This document shows positions 53,318-61,807 of a DNA stretch of 64,000 bases, one piece after another. A program made the position numbers and the translations under genes. The stretch's first letter is position 1. Each line of letters starts with the position of its first letter. The stretch covers positions 356,036 to 420,035 of the forward strand of contig DDNC01000002.1 of assembly GCA_002340985.1 (NCBI GenBank), read 5' to 3'. The notes beneath the pieces were generated by a model, which was not told the origin of the DNA, made no database searches, and saw only the letters and a program-made list of their open reading frames with translations. Source of the DNA: Firmicutes bacterium UBA2530. Its GTDB lineage: Bacteria > Bacillota > Clostridia > Tissierellales > Sedimentibacteraceae.

Positions 53318-54181
53318 ATGGATGATAAAAAACTGTACTCACCTAAGGTGATGAAGGATATACTTGATAAATACGGATTTAAGTTCAGTAAAAGTCTCGG
53401 TCAGAATTTTCTGATTGACGGAAATATAATAAACAGAATCGCTGATACAGCAGAGCTTGATGAAAATTCGGGAGTTCTGGAAATAGGCCCAGGCTTCGGT
53501 ACTCTCACACAGGTGCTATGTGCCAAAGCAAAAAAAGTTGTTGCTGTGGAGGTTGATAAAAGCCTGGAAATAGTTCATAAGGAAACACTAAACTATGATA
53601 ATCTCAAAATTATTTATGATGATTTCATGAGGGTAGATGTCGACAAGCTTATTAAGGAAGAATTTGAGGGACTGGATGTTAAGATTGTGGCTAACCTGCC
53701 ATACTATATAACAACTCCCATAATCATGAAAATATTAGAGGAAAAATATAAGATATCCAAGATAGTCGTAATGGTTCAAAAAGAAGTTGCCCAAAGGTTG
53801 AACTCAGCCCCCGGCAGCAAGGAATACGGTGCAATTACACTTGCGGTGCAGTACCGTGCGGACACAAGCATTGCCATGATAGTGCCAAACTCGGTATTCA
53901 TGCCGAGACCCAAGGTTGATTCTGCTGTAATTGCATTTGACATACTCAAAAATCCGAGAATAAGTGTTGAGGATGAGGATTTGCTTTTCAGTGTCATAAA
54001 GGCATCCTTCGGTCAAAGGAGAAAGACGCTGCTTAACGGGCTTTGCAATAACCTGAAGATATCGAAGGAAATTGTTAAGAAAGCTCTGGAAAATGCAGGA
54101 ATAGATCCCGGTATTCGCGGAGAGACTCTGAGCCTTCAGGAATTTGGAAAAATTTCCGACGCGTTGAAAAAATTAATGTAA
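53318..54181 (+). CDS. rsmA: 16S rRNA dimethyladenosine transferase RsmA (KsgA)
   Basis: 287 residues. KFSKSLGQNFLIDG, the SAM motif LEIGPGFGTLT, and the catalytic NLPYYITTPI are present. It dimethylates two adenines near the 3' end of 16S rRNA. No good ribosome-binding site precedes the ATG at 53318, and the N terminus was chosen by family length (LYSPKVMKDILDKYGFKFSK). Confidence 0.95.
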   Translation: MDDKKLYSPKVMKDILDKYGFKFSKSLGQNFLIDGNIINRIADTAELDENSGVLEIGPGFGTLTQVLCAKAKKVVAVEVDKSLEIVHKETLNYDNLKIIYDDFMRVDVDKLIKEEFEGLDVKIVANLPYYITTPIIMKILEEKYKISKIVVMVQKEVAQRLNSAPGSKEYGAITLAVQYRADTSIAMIVPNSVFMPRPKVDSAVIAFDILKNPRISVEDEDLLFSVIKASFGQRRKTLLNGLCNNLKISKEIVKKALENAGIDPGIRGETLSLQEFGKISDALKKLM

Positions 54182-54244
54182 TTAAAACATATAAAATGGG
54201 GTATATATTACAGTAACAGAATGAAGTAATACGGGGAGGTACCT

Positions 54245-54793
54245 ATGAAGATATATACCAAGACAGGGGATAAAGGACAGACGTCATTGTATGACGGCAC
54301 AAGAATAGATAAGGACTCATTGAGAGTTGAATCTTACGGCACAGTCGATGAACTGAATTCTTCAATCGGATTTGCAATGAAATTTGTTGAGGACGAAAGC
54401 ATCCGGGCATCACTTAAAAGAATCCAGATGCGCCTGTTCTTCGTCGCAGGTGAGCTTGCTACAATTGAAGAAGGTAAGTACAAATATACGGTAAGAGAAG
54501 AAGATATTCAGGCTTTAGAGAAAATAATAGATGACTATATTCCCATAATAAAGGGAGCAGATAAATTTATAGTGCCCGGTTCATCCACAGCGGCAGCCGC
54601 ACTTCACGTTTCAAGAACCATCTGCAGAAGGGCCGAAAGAAGAATCATTACTCTCAAAAGGCATGAAGAGGTGCGAGACCTACTTCTGAAGTTTGTAAAC
54701 AGGTTGTCTGATGTTCTCTATACCTACGCCAGATATCTTGAAAGCGACCTTACAATAATGGATTTTGAAAAAGCATATAATGAAAAATTGTAA
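54245..54793 (+). CDS. pduO: PduO-type cob(I)alamin adenosyltransferase
   Basis: 182 residues. The N-terminal KIYTKTGDKGQTSLYDG (ATP loop), SYGTVDELNSSIG, and the FIVPGSSTAAAALHVSRTICRRAERR helix are diagnostic. It makes adenosylcobalamin from cob(I)alamin and ATP. GGGGAGGT precedes the ATG. A strong hairpin follows. No other cobalamin gene is adjacent, though a CobS-like protein lies at 63.2 kb. Confidence 0.95.
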   Translation: MKIYTKTGDKGQTSLYDGTRIDKDSLRVESYGTVDELNSSIGFAMKFVEDESIRASLKRIQMRLFFVAGELATIEEGKYKYTVREEDIQALEKIIDDYIPIIKGADKFIVPGSSTAAAALHVSRTICRRAERRIITLKRHEEVRDLLLKFVNRLSDVLYTYARYLESDLTIMDFEKAYNEKL

Positions 54794-54827
54794 CAACATC
54801 CCTCTCCGTTTACGGAGAGGGATGTTG
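54794..54827 (+). terminator. 15-bp perfect hairpin after pduO
   Basis: CAACATCCCTCTCCG, loop TTTA, and the exact complement. No T run follows (GCATTGGG), so it lacks the usual terminator tail. The tail may have been lost at a rearrangement, since a truncated kinase gene begins directly after. Confidence 0.65.
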
Positions 54828-54829
54828 CA

Positions 54830-55530
54830 TTGGGAAATTATTTCCTCTCAGCTTCGTTACTTCCTATAACAATGCAAAATGGGGACTCTCAAAAATTGAT
54901 TTCATTTGACATAAGCAAAAAGGATGTCCGGCGGGGTCAAACATTGGCAGATGTGTACAGCAATAATATATTTTTAATTATTTTAGGACTTCTGCTTATG
55001 AATTTTTTTGTTTTTTACCTATATGACAGCCTTGCGGAAAAGCAGGAGGAAAGACATGAAAGAGCCATGTTGCAGCAGCAGGGGATGTTCTATCAGAAGC
55101 AGATTGAAAATATAGAAGCGTCTCTTAATGCATCCAAGGCCTTCAGGCATGATGTGAAGAATTATCTGTATGTTTTGAATTCTCTTGTGGAAAACGGGGA
55201 AAAAGAGGCAGCATTAAAGCATATAGCTCAGGTAACGGGAGTATTGGATGTGAATAGGGAATATGCTCGTTCAGGAAATGTGATGATTGACGGTATATTG
55301 AATTTAAAGCTTCAGGAGGCTGAACGAAGATAGATGTGAAGCTTGAGCTGAGTGTACCGGAAAAAGTTAATGTCGCATCCTTTGATATGTCGGTCATATT
55401 GGGAAATTTGATGGATAATGCAATTCTGCTGCAGCTAAAGTGCCGGAAGAAAAAAGAATAAAGACAATAATAAAATATAAACGAGGCAGGCTGATTATAC
55501 AGGTTTCAAACAGCTACAACGGGCAATTGA
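54830..55530 (+). pseudogene. AgrC-like sensor histidine kinase remnant
   Basis: Only one membrane helix (about residues 46-66) remains of the usual five to seven, then the dimerisation helix FRHDVKNYLYVLNSLVENGE with the phospho-His and MIDGILNLKLQEAE. The frame stops at 55331, but continues after shifts as VKLELSVPEKVNV, SVILGNLMDNAI (N box) and AAKVPEEKRIKTIIKYKRGRL..NSYNG. It then ends abruptly where antisense marR sequence begins (about 55530). Both ends are therefore missing, with two internal frameshifts. Confidence 0.75.
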
Positions 55531-55795
55531 AGTATGTACCGGGAACAGTTTCCAGAAATATAAAGCCCTTTTTTGTTAAATTTGCAACCACAGAGTTGAC
55601 AGTCTGCTTTGGAAGGGACCACATATCGCAGATGTCCTGCTGAAAGTACTCGCCCCCAAGAATTAAAAGTGCATACCACACCCGAAATTCACTGTCTGAA
55701 ATTCCGAATTTATTAGCAGCATGGTGATAGACGGCAGCAAGCTCTTTTAGTTGTTGGTTTAAAATTTCAATATGTTTATTAATGTGTTCGCTCAT
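55514..55795 (-). pseudogene. MarR-family regulator, C-terminally truncated
   Basis: The ATG at 55795 follows AGGAGA. FGISDSEFRVWYALLILGGEYFQQDICDMWSLPKQTVNSVVANLTKKGFIFLETVPGT is a normal MarR DNA-binding domain, but after PGT the frame reads into the antisense of the kinase remnant and stops. About 55 C-terminal residues (wing and dimer helix) are lost. The upstream palindromic operators are intact. Confidence 0.8.
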
Positions 55796-55805
55796 ACAAG
55801 AATCT

Positions 55806-55866
55806 CCTATACTACAAGTATCCGGTTTCGGATACTTGTAGTATAGGCCGACAGTCGGATACTTGT
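55806..55866 (-). promoter_or_regulatory. Promoter and palindromic operators of the truncated marR gene
   Basis: A 42-base palindrome (55806-55847) has 19-bp perfect arms around GTTT, with the core ACAAGTATCCG / CGGATACTTGT. A third half-site CGGATACTTGT lies at 55856-55866. On the minus strand TTGACA (overlapping that half-site), 18 bases, and TATACT make a promoter, so the sites flank the -10 box: classic autorepression. Confidence 0.85.
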
Positions 55867-56028
55867 CAAGTCGAGAAATATACTCGCAAATAACCAATTA
55901 ACGTGTCTTTCGGAAAATTAAATTCTGGCAGGCGCGTTAATTAATTTTTAAGATTTAATTTATTTACAAAAAATTATTTTATGGTATTATATATTAGGCA
56001 GAATATTTAATTTATGGAGGGACATAAG

Positions 56029-56925
56029 TTGAAGCATTTTTTTAAGGTGTTTTTTACATCACTCATATGCTTTTCTGTTATAGTCGGTGTGGGACTTTTC
56101 TTTCTTACCGGATTTAACGGCGGGCAAAGTGTGGATGCGTCAGATATACTTAATGTAATAAGCGGAAACAAGGCCGAAAGGGTAAATGTAATCTTATTGG
56201 GTATGGAGAATGAGCATTCGGATACCATAATGGTTGCAAGCTATGATACTAAGACTAAGAGAGCCGACATTATTTCAATTCCACGAGATACATATATTGA
56301 TAGGGATGGATTTGTAAATAATGCTAACAATAAAATAAATACCGTATATACCGTGAAGGGTATTGAGGGATTGAAGGAAACTATTCTCAGCATCACCGGA
56401 ATTAAAATAGATAAATATGTTACAATTGATTATGACGGATTGAGAGCTGCTGTGGATGCAGTGGGAGGTGTTGAAGTAGATGTTCCTTTCCACATGAGAT
56501 ATACCGACCCTTATTCTGATCCTCCGCTTGATATAAATATACCTGAAGGTAAACAAATAATTGACGGCGACAATGCCATGGAATTTTTAAGATTCAGAAA
56601 AACAAACTACAAAGGATATTCAGGATATGCTGAGGGAGATTTGGGTAGAATCGAAGCGCAGCAAGGGTTTGTAAAGGCTGCAATCAAAAAGGCACTGAGC
56701 TTCAGGCTTCCAAAGGTAGTCAGCGAGGTGTATCCATATGTCGAAACGGATTTTTCGCTTGCTGAAGCATCATCTTTGGCTGTAAGCAGTATGGGGCTTT
56801 CTGCGGATAATGTGAACTTTCACACGCTGCCGGGAACTACAAAAACACTAAACGGGATTTCATTTTATATAATGAATGCTGCAGAGACCAAGGATCTTGT
56901 GTATGAAATACTTGATATAAAATAA
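56029..56925 (+). CDS. LytR-CpsA-Psr (LCP) family protein
   Basis: About 298 residues. One N-terminal membrane helix (5-27), then the LCP domain with VILLGMENEHSDTIMVASYD, ADIISIPRDTYID (Arg and Asp at the pyrophosphate site), and FLRFRKT..EGDLGRIEAQQGFV. Members attach teichoic acids or capsule polymers to peptidoglycan, which fits the csaB/tagA genes at the window start. The start is a TTG after GGAGGG. An ATG at 56014 lies upstream of that site and is less likely. Confidence 0.88.
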   Translation: MKHFFKVFFTSLICFSVIVGVGLFFLTGFNGGQSVDASDILNVISGNKAERVNVILLGMENEHSDTIMVASYDTKTKRADIISIPRDTYIDRDGFVNNANNKINTVYTVKGIEGLKETILSITGIKIDKYVTIDYDGLRAAVDAVGGVEVDVPFHMRYTDPYSDPPLDINIPEGKQIIDGDNAMEFLRFRKTNYKGYSGYAEGDLGRIEAQQGFVKAAIKKALSFRLPKVVSEVYPYVETDFSLAEASSLAVSSMGLSADNVNFHTLPGTTKTLNGISFYIMNAAETKDLVYEILDIK

Positions 56926-56948
56926 AAAACGCCAGAAGGCGTTTTTTA
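56924..56948. terminator. Bidirectional terminator between LCP and SASP genes
   Basis: AAAAAACGCC, loop AGAA, GGCGTTTTTT. Confidence 0.88.
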
Positions 56949-56953
56949 TTTTG

Positions 56954-57175
56954 CTAATAAATATCACTGTCTGTAGGAGAGCCAGGATGCTTGTTTATAA
57001 GCATTTTTTCACCCATACGCACCATTTCCCTGACGCTTAAGCCGTTAACAAGAGCAGGATACATTTCTGATGTCATGCCGCTTATTGTAGGGAGTCCCAA
57101 ATCCTGGGATATCTCCATTTTAAGGTTGTTAATTGCTTGCTGAGCTTCAGGTACAACTAATTTGTTTTTGCTCAT
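56954..57175 (-). CDS. Divergent alpha/beta-type small acid-soluble spore protein
   Basis: 73 residues. The first half (AQQAINNLKMEISQDLGLP) follows the SASP pattern of a helix ending in E-(I/V)-A-x-(E/D)-(F/L)-G, and VREMVRMGEKMLIN parallels the second DNA-binding helix. The germination protease site is not clearly conserved. The ATG at 57175 follows AAAGGAGC. It indicates that the organism makes endospores. Confidence 0.7.
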   Translation of the reverse strand: MSKNKLVVPEAQQAINNLKMEISQDLGLPTISGMTSEMYPALVNGLSVREMVRMGEKMLINKHPGSPTDSDIY

Positions 57176-57377
57176 AATACAGCTCCTTTCATTTGCGAAG
57201 CTATATTTATTATTATCATGAATAAAAAAATTAAACTGATAAAAATTTTCATAAAAATAAAATAAATTCAAAATAAAACAATATGAGCAGGAAGCCTGCT
57301 CATACCGTAATTGAGTTTGCTTTTAAAGCAATTTGCGTTGTTTGACTGTCACCAAATAATAAATTTGGCACATCTGC

Positions 57378-57722
57378 TTATCTCGGAACGGTTATGGGAG
57401 TTATTAGGTCGGAGCAGCCCCACTGACAGCGTCTTCTGCAATTTCTACGGCAGTTGTTGTTATTGTTGTTATTATTGTTATTGCCGCCGGTTCCTCCAAC
57501 TTCATTACACCATCTGCATCCGCCGGTTCCGCCAACTTCATTACACCATCTGCATCCACAGCATCCGCAGCAATTGCCGCCGGCTCCGCCTACATTTTCT
57601 CCTATACAGCGCCCAGTTCCGCTTATGCATCCGGGTCCTCTCAATGCTATCGTTGGTATTCCAGATATACCCATAACCTGGCCGGTTCTATTTATACATC
57701 TACTTGAATTGTTGCAGCTCAT
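57378..57722 (-). CDS. Cys/Gly/Asn-rich repeat protein, possible spore surface protein
   Basis: 114 residues. Two copies of a 12-residue unit (GCRWCNEVGGTG) and further CCGCCGC runs, then ten consecutive Asn and an Arg/Cys-rich block. Such low-complexity, Cys-rich proteins are common in spore coats and exosporium. AAGGTG precedes the ATG. It lies beside the SASP gene in the same orientation. Function is inferred from composition only. Confidence 0.6.
   Translation of the reverse strand: MSCNNSSRCINRTGQVMGISGIPTIALRGPGCISGTGRCIGENVGGAGGNCCGCCGCRWCNEVGGTGGCRWCNEVGGTGGNNNNNNNNNNCRRNCRRRCQWGCSDLITPITVPR
57484..57555. repeat. Two tandem 36-bp repeats in the Cys-rich gene
   Basis: Units beginning at 57484 and 57520 differ at only one base (CCGCCGGTTCC then T or G). 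They encode the 12-residue GGTGGCRWCNEV unit. Confidence 0.85.
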
Positions 57723-57906
57723 TATAACACCTTATTCTTTACAATATTTGAGTCAAGCTCATTAATATCATATTCGACATTATTCAAAGTGTTACGACAG
57801 AGCTAAGCTTTTTAAAAATATTATTATTAATTAACAATTTTGTGGCAATGTGTTCGGTGGTATTATATAATTATTAAAAATACAAATGTTATTATGGGAG
57901 GAAAAC

Positions 57907-58350
57907 ATGGTCTATTACAAAGATATACCATTCAGCCGGATAGCAGACATAAAAAATCTATGGGAAAGAAACAGAAAGTACCACGAAAATTTATCGGAAA
58001 ACTTCGGACATATCTATTCAGGGGTTGTTTTTGAAGAACGTATGGAGCCATTTGGAGTGTTTAGTGAAGAATCCATCAAAATTACACTTGCCGAAAATGG
58101 AGAAGGTGAAAAACTGGGATATTGCATATCTACAATTGAAGGCAGCAAAGGCGAAACTCAATCTCTTCATGTGGCTGAAGAGGCACGAGACCAAGGGATA
58201 GGGAAAAAACTTATGAATAGCCATATTGAATGGCTGAAAAATAATGGCTGCACAAATATCTTGGTTACAGTTTCATTTGAAAACACAAATACTGTTAATT
58301 TCTATAAATCTCTTGGATTTAAAGAAAATACTATGGAGATGAGGCTTTAG
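57907..58350 (+). CDS. GNAT-family N-acetyltransferase
   Basis: 147 residues. LHVAEEARDQGIGKKLMNSHIEWLKNNG gives the acetyl-CoA loop (R/Q-xx-G-x-G/A), and VSFENTNTVNFYKSLGFKE is the C-terminal motif. The ATG at 57907 follows GGGAGGA, so the ATG-like start at 57886 is not used. The substrate is unknown. Confidence 0.88.
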   Translation: MVYYKDIPFSRIADIKNLWERNRKYHENLSENFGHIYSGVVFEERMEPFGVFSEESIKITLAENGEGEKLGYCISTIEGSKGETQSLHVAEEARDQGIGKKLMNSHIEWLKNNGCTNILVTVSFENTNTVNFYKSLGFKENTMEMRL

Positions 58351-58366
58351 GAAGCCTCATTTTTAT
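58339..58366 (+). terminator. Terminator overlapping the GNAT stop codon
   Basis: ATGAGGCTT, loop TAGG, AAGCCTCAT, then TTTTAT. Confidence 0.85.
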
Positions 58367-58435
58367 CATGAAAAACTTTTATAATCAATCGACCCGTGAT
58401 ATAATATATTATTCCCGTTTAGTAGGAGGATGACA

Positions 58436-58933
58436 ATGATTAAAACAAACAGACTTTATTTAAAGGAAGCACTGGAAACAGATATAGCCTCAATCATGGA
58501 AATGGAAAGGCATAAGGACAACACGGATTTTGTATGGAAGGGAAGCTATGAGCAGCATAAGTCCGAAATAGAGGCAGAGGATATTTTGCTTTTGGTTATT
58601 AAACAGAATGAATATGATGAAACAGTGGGCTTTGCATTGATAGAGACAGATAACAAGTCGGAGATATTTGAACTCAGGAGAATAGTGATTTCAAGAAAAG
58701 GAAAGGGATACGGCAGAGAAGTAATGGAGGCGCTGTTTAAGTTCGCCTTTGAGGAGTTGGGGATGAACCGATTCTGGCTTGATGTATATCCTGATAACCA
58801 CATTGGAATCAAGCTTTATGAAAGTGTTGGAATGAGGCGAGAAGGAGTGCTGAGACAAAATTACAAGTCGGAAAGAGGATATCTGGATCAGATTATTTAT
58901 TCCATGCTTAAATCGGAATATTTTCATAACTAA
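58436..58933 (+). CDS. GNAT-family N-acetyltransferase (RimJ/RimL-like)
   Basis: 165 residues. FELRRIVISRKGKGYGREVMEALFKFAFEELG has the CoA loop, and WLDVYPDNHIGIKLYESVGMRREGVLRQ is the RimJ/RimL type C-terminal motif. The ATG at 58436 is six bases after AGGAGG. An ATG at 58430 is too close to that site. Substrate unknown (ribosomal protein or small molecule). Confidence 0.88.
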   Translation: MIKTNRLYLKEALETDIASIMEMERHKDNTDFVWKGSYEQHKSEIEAEDILLLVIKQNEYDETVGFALIETDNKSEIFELRRIVISRKGKGYGREVMEALFKFAFEELGMNRFWLDVYPDNHIGIKLYESVGMRREGVLRQNYKSERGYLDQIIYSMLKSEYFHN

Positions 58934-59032
58934 TTTATTATATTTTGTTGCCATGATAAAAAAATATGTTATAATAATAAGTCTAAAATAAAACTATGGG
59001 GACAAATTTCAATAAGCAGGTAACATTTAAAA

Positions 59033-60097
59033 ATGCAGGAAAAAAACAATTATTACAATTCGGTTATCTACAGCGAAGCAAGGGGCAAATTTTTGATGAT
59101 AGACGTCAGAAGCCCTTCAGAGTATGAGGATGATACAATAACAGAAGCTGTGAATATACCAATACTCAATGATGAAGAAAGAAAAGAAGTCGGAACAACA
59201 TACATGCACGTGGGGAAAAATGAAGCCAAAAGGCTGGGAGTGAAGTTCATAGCTCCAAAGCTTCCTGATATGCTGGATCAGGTGCTGGAATTGAAAACAG
59301 GACATGAACCACTGGCGGCATTTTGTGCAAGAGGAGGCTACAGAAGCAGCTTTTTCGTTTCAGCATTCAGCTCGGTAGGCATACCGATTTGCCAGATTGA
59401 GGGAGGGTACAAAAGCTATCGCAGAGAGGTTATGGATGCCTTGCCACAGCTCAATGACAGAGTTACATATATAGTTATCAGCGGCAATACCGGTGTGGGT
59501 AAGACGGAGATACTTCACAGCCTGAAAAATCACGGATGCTCGGTGCTCGATCTGGAAGGAGCGGCAAACCACAGAGGTTCGCTGCTGGGAAGCATAGGAC
59601 TTGGAAAATGCAATTCTCAGAAAAAATTTGAAACAAAAATATACGACCAGCTAATGGATGCCGGAGACAAATATGTGTTTGTTGAGGCTGAAAGCCAGAA
59701 GATTGGAAGCGTCTCTATACCTAAATTCATATCGGATAAAATGAAGCAGGGCATACAAATTTACATTGATGCTGATATGCAGTCCAGAATCAATAACCTT
59801 AAGAAAGACTACATCCTTAATGACAGCTGGAAGACCGAATCAGTCAGAGCAATGGATATGCTTGTCAGATATATTTCAAAGGATAAAATAGAATTGATGA
59901 AAGAAGAAATTTCTGACGGGAATTTTGATTTTGTTGCCGCCGCACTTATGAAGGACTATTATGACCCCATGTACGGCTTCAAATCCGGCAAGCTGGATTA
60001 TTCGGCCAAGTTCACAAGCGGCACCGATCCTGAAAAAGTTTCCGAGGAAATAATCAGCTGGTATGAGGGAAAAATTAAAAAGGCAGATACAAAGTAA
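59033..60097 (+). CDS. mnmH: tRNA 2-selenouridine synthase MnmH (SelU)
   Basis: 354 residues. A rhodanese domain (about 5-135) with the catalytic Cys98 in FCARGGYRS, then a P-loop domain with GNTGVGKTE (151-158). The enzyme replaces sulfur with selenium at the wobble 2-thiouridine of tRNA for Lys, Glu and Gln through a geranylated intermediate. Its presence implies selenophosphate synthase elsewhere in the genome. Ribosome-binding site is weak (GCAGGTAAC). Confidence 0.93.
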   Translation: MQEKNNYYNSVIYSEARGKFLMIDVRSPSEYEDDTITEAVNIPILNDEERKEVGTTYMHVGKNEAKRLGVKFIAPKLPDMLDQVLELKTGHEPLAAFCARGGYRSSFFVSAFSSVGIPICQIEGGYKSYRREVMDALPQLNDRVTYIVISGNTGVGKTEILHSLKNHGCSVLDLEGAANHRGSLLGSIGLGKCNSQKKFETKIYDQLMDAGDKYVFVEAESQKIGSVSIPKFISDKMKQGIQIYIDADMQSRINNLKKDYILNDSWKTESVRAMDMLVRYISKDKIELMKEEISDGNFDFVAAALMKDYYDPMYGFKSGKLDYSAKFTSGTDPEKVSEEIISWYEGKIKKADTK

Positions 60098-60145
60098 TGA
60101 AGGTAAGCTTTTTGATGAGACAAATGGTGCTGTAAATCGTTCAAA

Positions 60146-60189
60146 CAATAAAAAATACATGTGGTAGGTTCTACATGTATTTTTTATTG
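60146..60189. terminator. Bidirectional terminator between mnmH and the AraC gene
   Basis: CAATAAAAAATACATGT and its exact complement (17 bp) with a ten-base loop, giving A and T tracts on both sides. Confidence 0.88.
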
Positions 60190-60201
60190 GCAGGACTGTT
60201 T

Positions 60202-61062
60202 TTATTTTTTAGTAACAGGTATCCACACTTCGAACTTTGCATTCTGCGGGTCTGCATTGAGATAAAGTTCCAGGTCGGGTCCGTTGGTATATTCATATCC
60301 TGATGTTGGCAGCCATTCTGTTATGATGCGCTGCTCCAACTCCTGAATTGAATGAGGCATCGAACCTTCACCAGGGAAAACAGCCCATGTAAATTCGGGA
60401 ACCATATATTCCTCCATGCCGTCGTCTGCAGGTGCAGTGCTTGCAACGGCAATAAAGTATTTCCACTCCTCATCATCATTGCAGAGACTTACGCCTAACA
60501 CTCCCGTAGGCGGTATGTTCATCATTGACACTAATTTCGGAATAGTGCTGTCAGCGGAAACCTTCTGCCACATTTGCGGCACAACTTCAAAGTTTTTTTC
60601 CATTTCCTTGTGCAGAGGACTGCACACACCTACGATTCGAAATGCTTCCTTTTTTTCAATTCTGTAATTCATTTCTTCCACTCCCTTTACAGTTATTTTA
60701 AAACTTATAGGGGGATACGACTTAACAGAAACTCCGCTTTTTTTAACCAAGGATGGTGCAATTCCGTGCACACTCTGGAAAGCACGGTTAAATGCAGTCG
60801 GTGAATTGTATCCGTACTTCAATGCGACATCCAGTATTTTTTCGTCTCCGCCCTGCAGGTCGGCCGCAGCCAGGGACATTCGCCTGCGTCGGATATATTC
60901 AGAGAGAGAAGTGCCCGCCATATATGCAAACATCCTCTGAAAATGATATGAAGAACAGCACGCAACTCTTGCTATCTGTTCATAATCAATTTCCTCCGCA
61001 ATATTTTCTTCAATATAAATAATAGATTTGTTCAAGCGTTCTATCCATTCCATAATATCCAC
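60202..61062 (-). CDS. AraC-family regulator with GyrI-like effector domain
   Basis: 286 residues. The N-terminal AraC HTH pair (EIDYEQIARVACCSSYHFQRMFAYMAGTSLSEYIRRRR and KYGYNSPTAFNRAFQSVHGIAPS) is followed by a GyrI-like/AraC effector-binding domain (about 110-286; WKYFIAVAST, YTNGPDLELYLN). This is the Rob/SoxS-like drug-sensing layout. AAGGAG precedes the ATG. No obvious target gene is adjacent. Confidence 0.92.
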   Translation of the reverse strand: MDIMEWIERLNKSIIYIEENIAEEIDYEQIARVACCSSYHFQRMFAYMAGTSLSEYIRRRRMSLAAADLQGGDEKILDVALKYGYNSPTAFNRAFQSVHGIAPSLVKKSGVSVKSYPPISFKITVKGVEEMNYRIEKKEAFRIVGVCSPLHKEMEKNFEVVPQMWQKVSADSTIPKLVSMMNIPPTGVLGVSLCNDDEEWKYFIAVASTAPADDGMEEYMVPEFTWAVFPGEGSMPHSIQELEQRIITEWLPTSGYEYTNGPDLELYLNADPQNAKFEVWIPVTKK

Positions 61063-61128
61063 TCCTTAAAATCATGATAAAGTTATACTGATTAAAATAC
61101 CTCTCTATCCATGCACGAAATAGAGAGA

Positions 61129-61608
61129 TTACTTATGATAAGCCTCATTGGCATTGATTTTAAATGCCCTGTATATTTGCTCCAGCAGAATGACCTTGAA
61201 AAGCTGGTGGGGGAAGGTCATTTTTGAAAAAGAAAGCTTGAAATCAGCCATGTCCAGCACATCTTTAGAAAGTCCGTTGCTTCCGCCTATTATAAAGGTT
61301 ATGTCGGATACACCGCCCACGGCCAGCGTGCTTAATTTTTCTGCTAATTCCTCAGAGCCCATCATTCTTCCCTTCACATCGAGTACAATTACATATGAGC
61401 CTTTTGGTATTTTACTTAATATTTTAATTCCTTCCTTTACTTTTACCTGTTCTATTTCCGCTTGTGAAAAGCTTTCATCGGCCCTCTCATCAGAAAGTAC
61501 TTCCTCCGTCAGTCTGCAAAATTTCGACAGTCTCTTTGAATATTCATTTATTGCGTCTGTAAAAAACTTTTCTTTAATTTTTCCCACAGAAATTACCGTA
61601 ATTTTCAT
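61129..61608 (-). CDS. rlmH: 23S rRNA (pseudouridine1915-N3)-methyltransferase RlmH
   Basis: 159 residues of the SPOUT superfamily. KITVISVGKIKEKFF at the start, ITFIIGGSNGLSKDVL (SAM knot) and MTFPHQLFKVILLEQIYRAFKINANEAYHK at the end are highly conserved. AAGGAA precedes the ATG. Confidence 0.96.
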   Translation of the reverse strand: MKITVISVGKIKEKFFTDAINEYSKRLSKFCRLTEEVLSDERADESFSQAEIEQVKVKEGIKILSKIPKGSYVIVLDVKGRMMGSEELAEKLSTLAVGGVSDITFIIGGSNGLSKDVLDMADFKLSFSKMTFPHQLFKVILLEQIYRAFKINANEAYHK

Positions 61609-61807
61609 ATATAGTTCCTTAATTCAAATTTTTCGTGCTAAAATATTTATCTTGATAATATAATAGTATAACAATTAGTAACAAAATTAAAGGATTTTTT
61701 TAGTAAACGTTTGCATTTTTGTATTGATTAAAATTTAATTATATGCTATAATTCCTTAATAATCACGCTAACTCAAGTAATAAAAATAAACCCGTGAGGT
61801 AGATGGT

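Noticed and set aside
57484..57555. Possible CRISPR repeats
   Set aside because: Only two adjacent 36-bp units without spacers, inside a coding region.
57311..57765. Plus-strand ORFs opposite the Cys-rich gene (Leu/Pro- and Tyr/Cys-rich)
   Set aside because: Mirror of the repeats and the poly-Asn run; no ribosome-binding site, while the minus-strand ORF has one.
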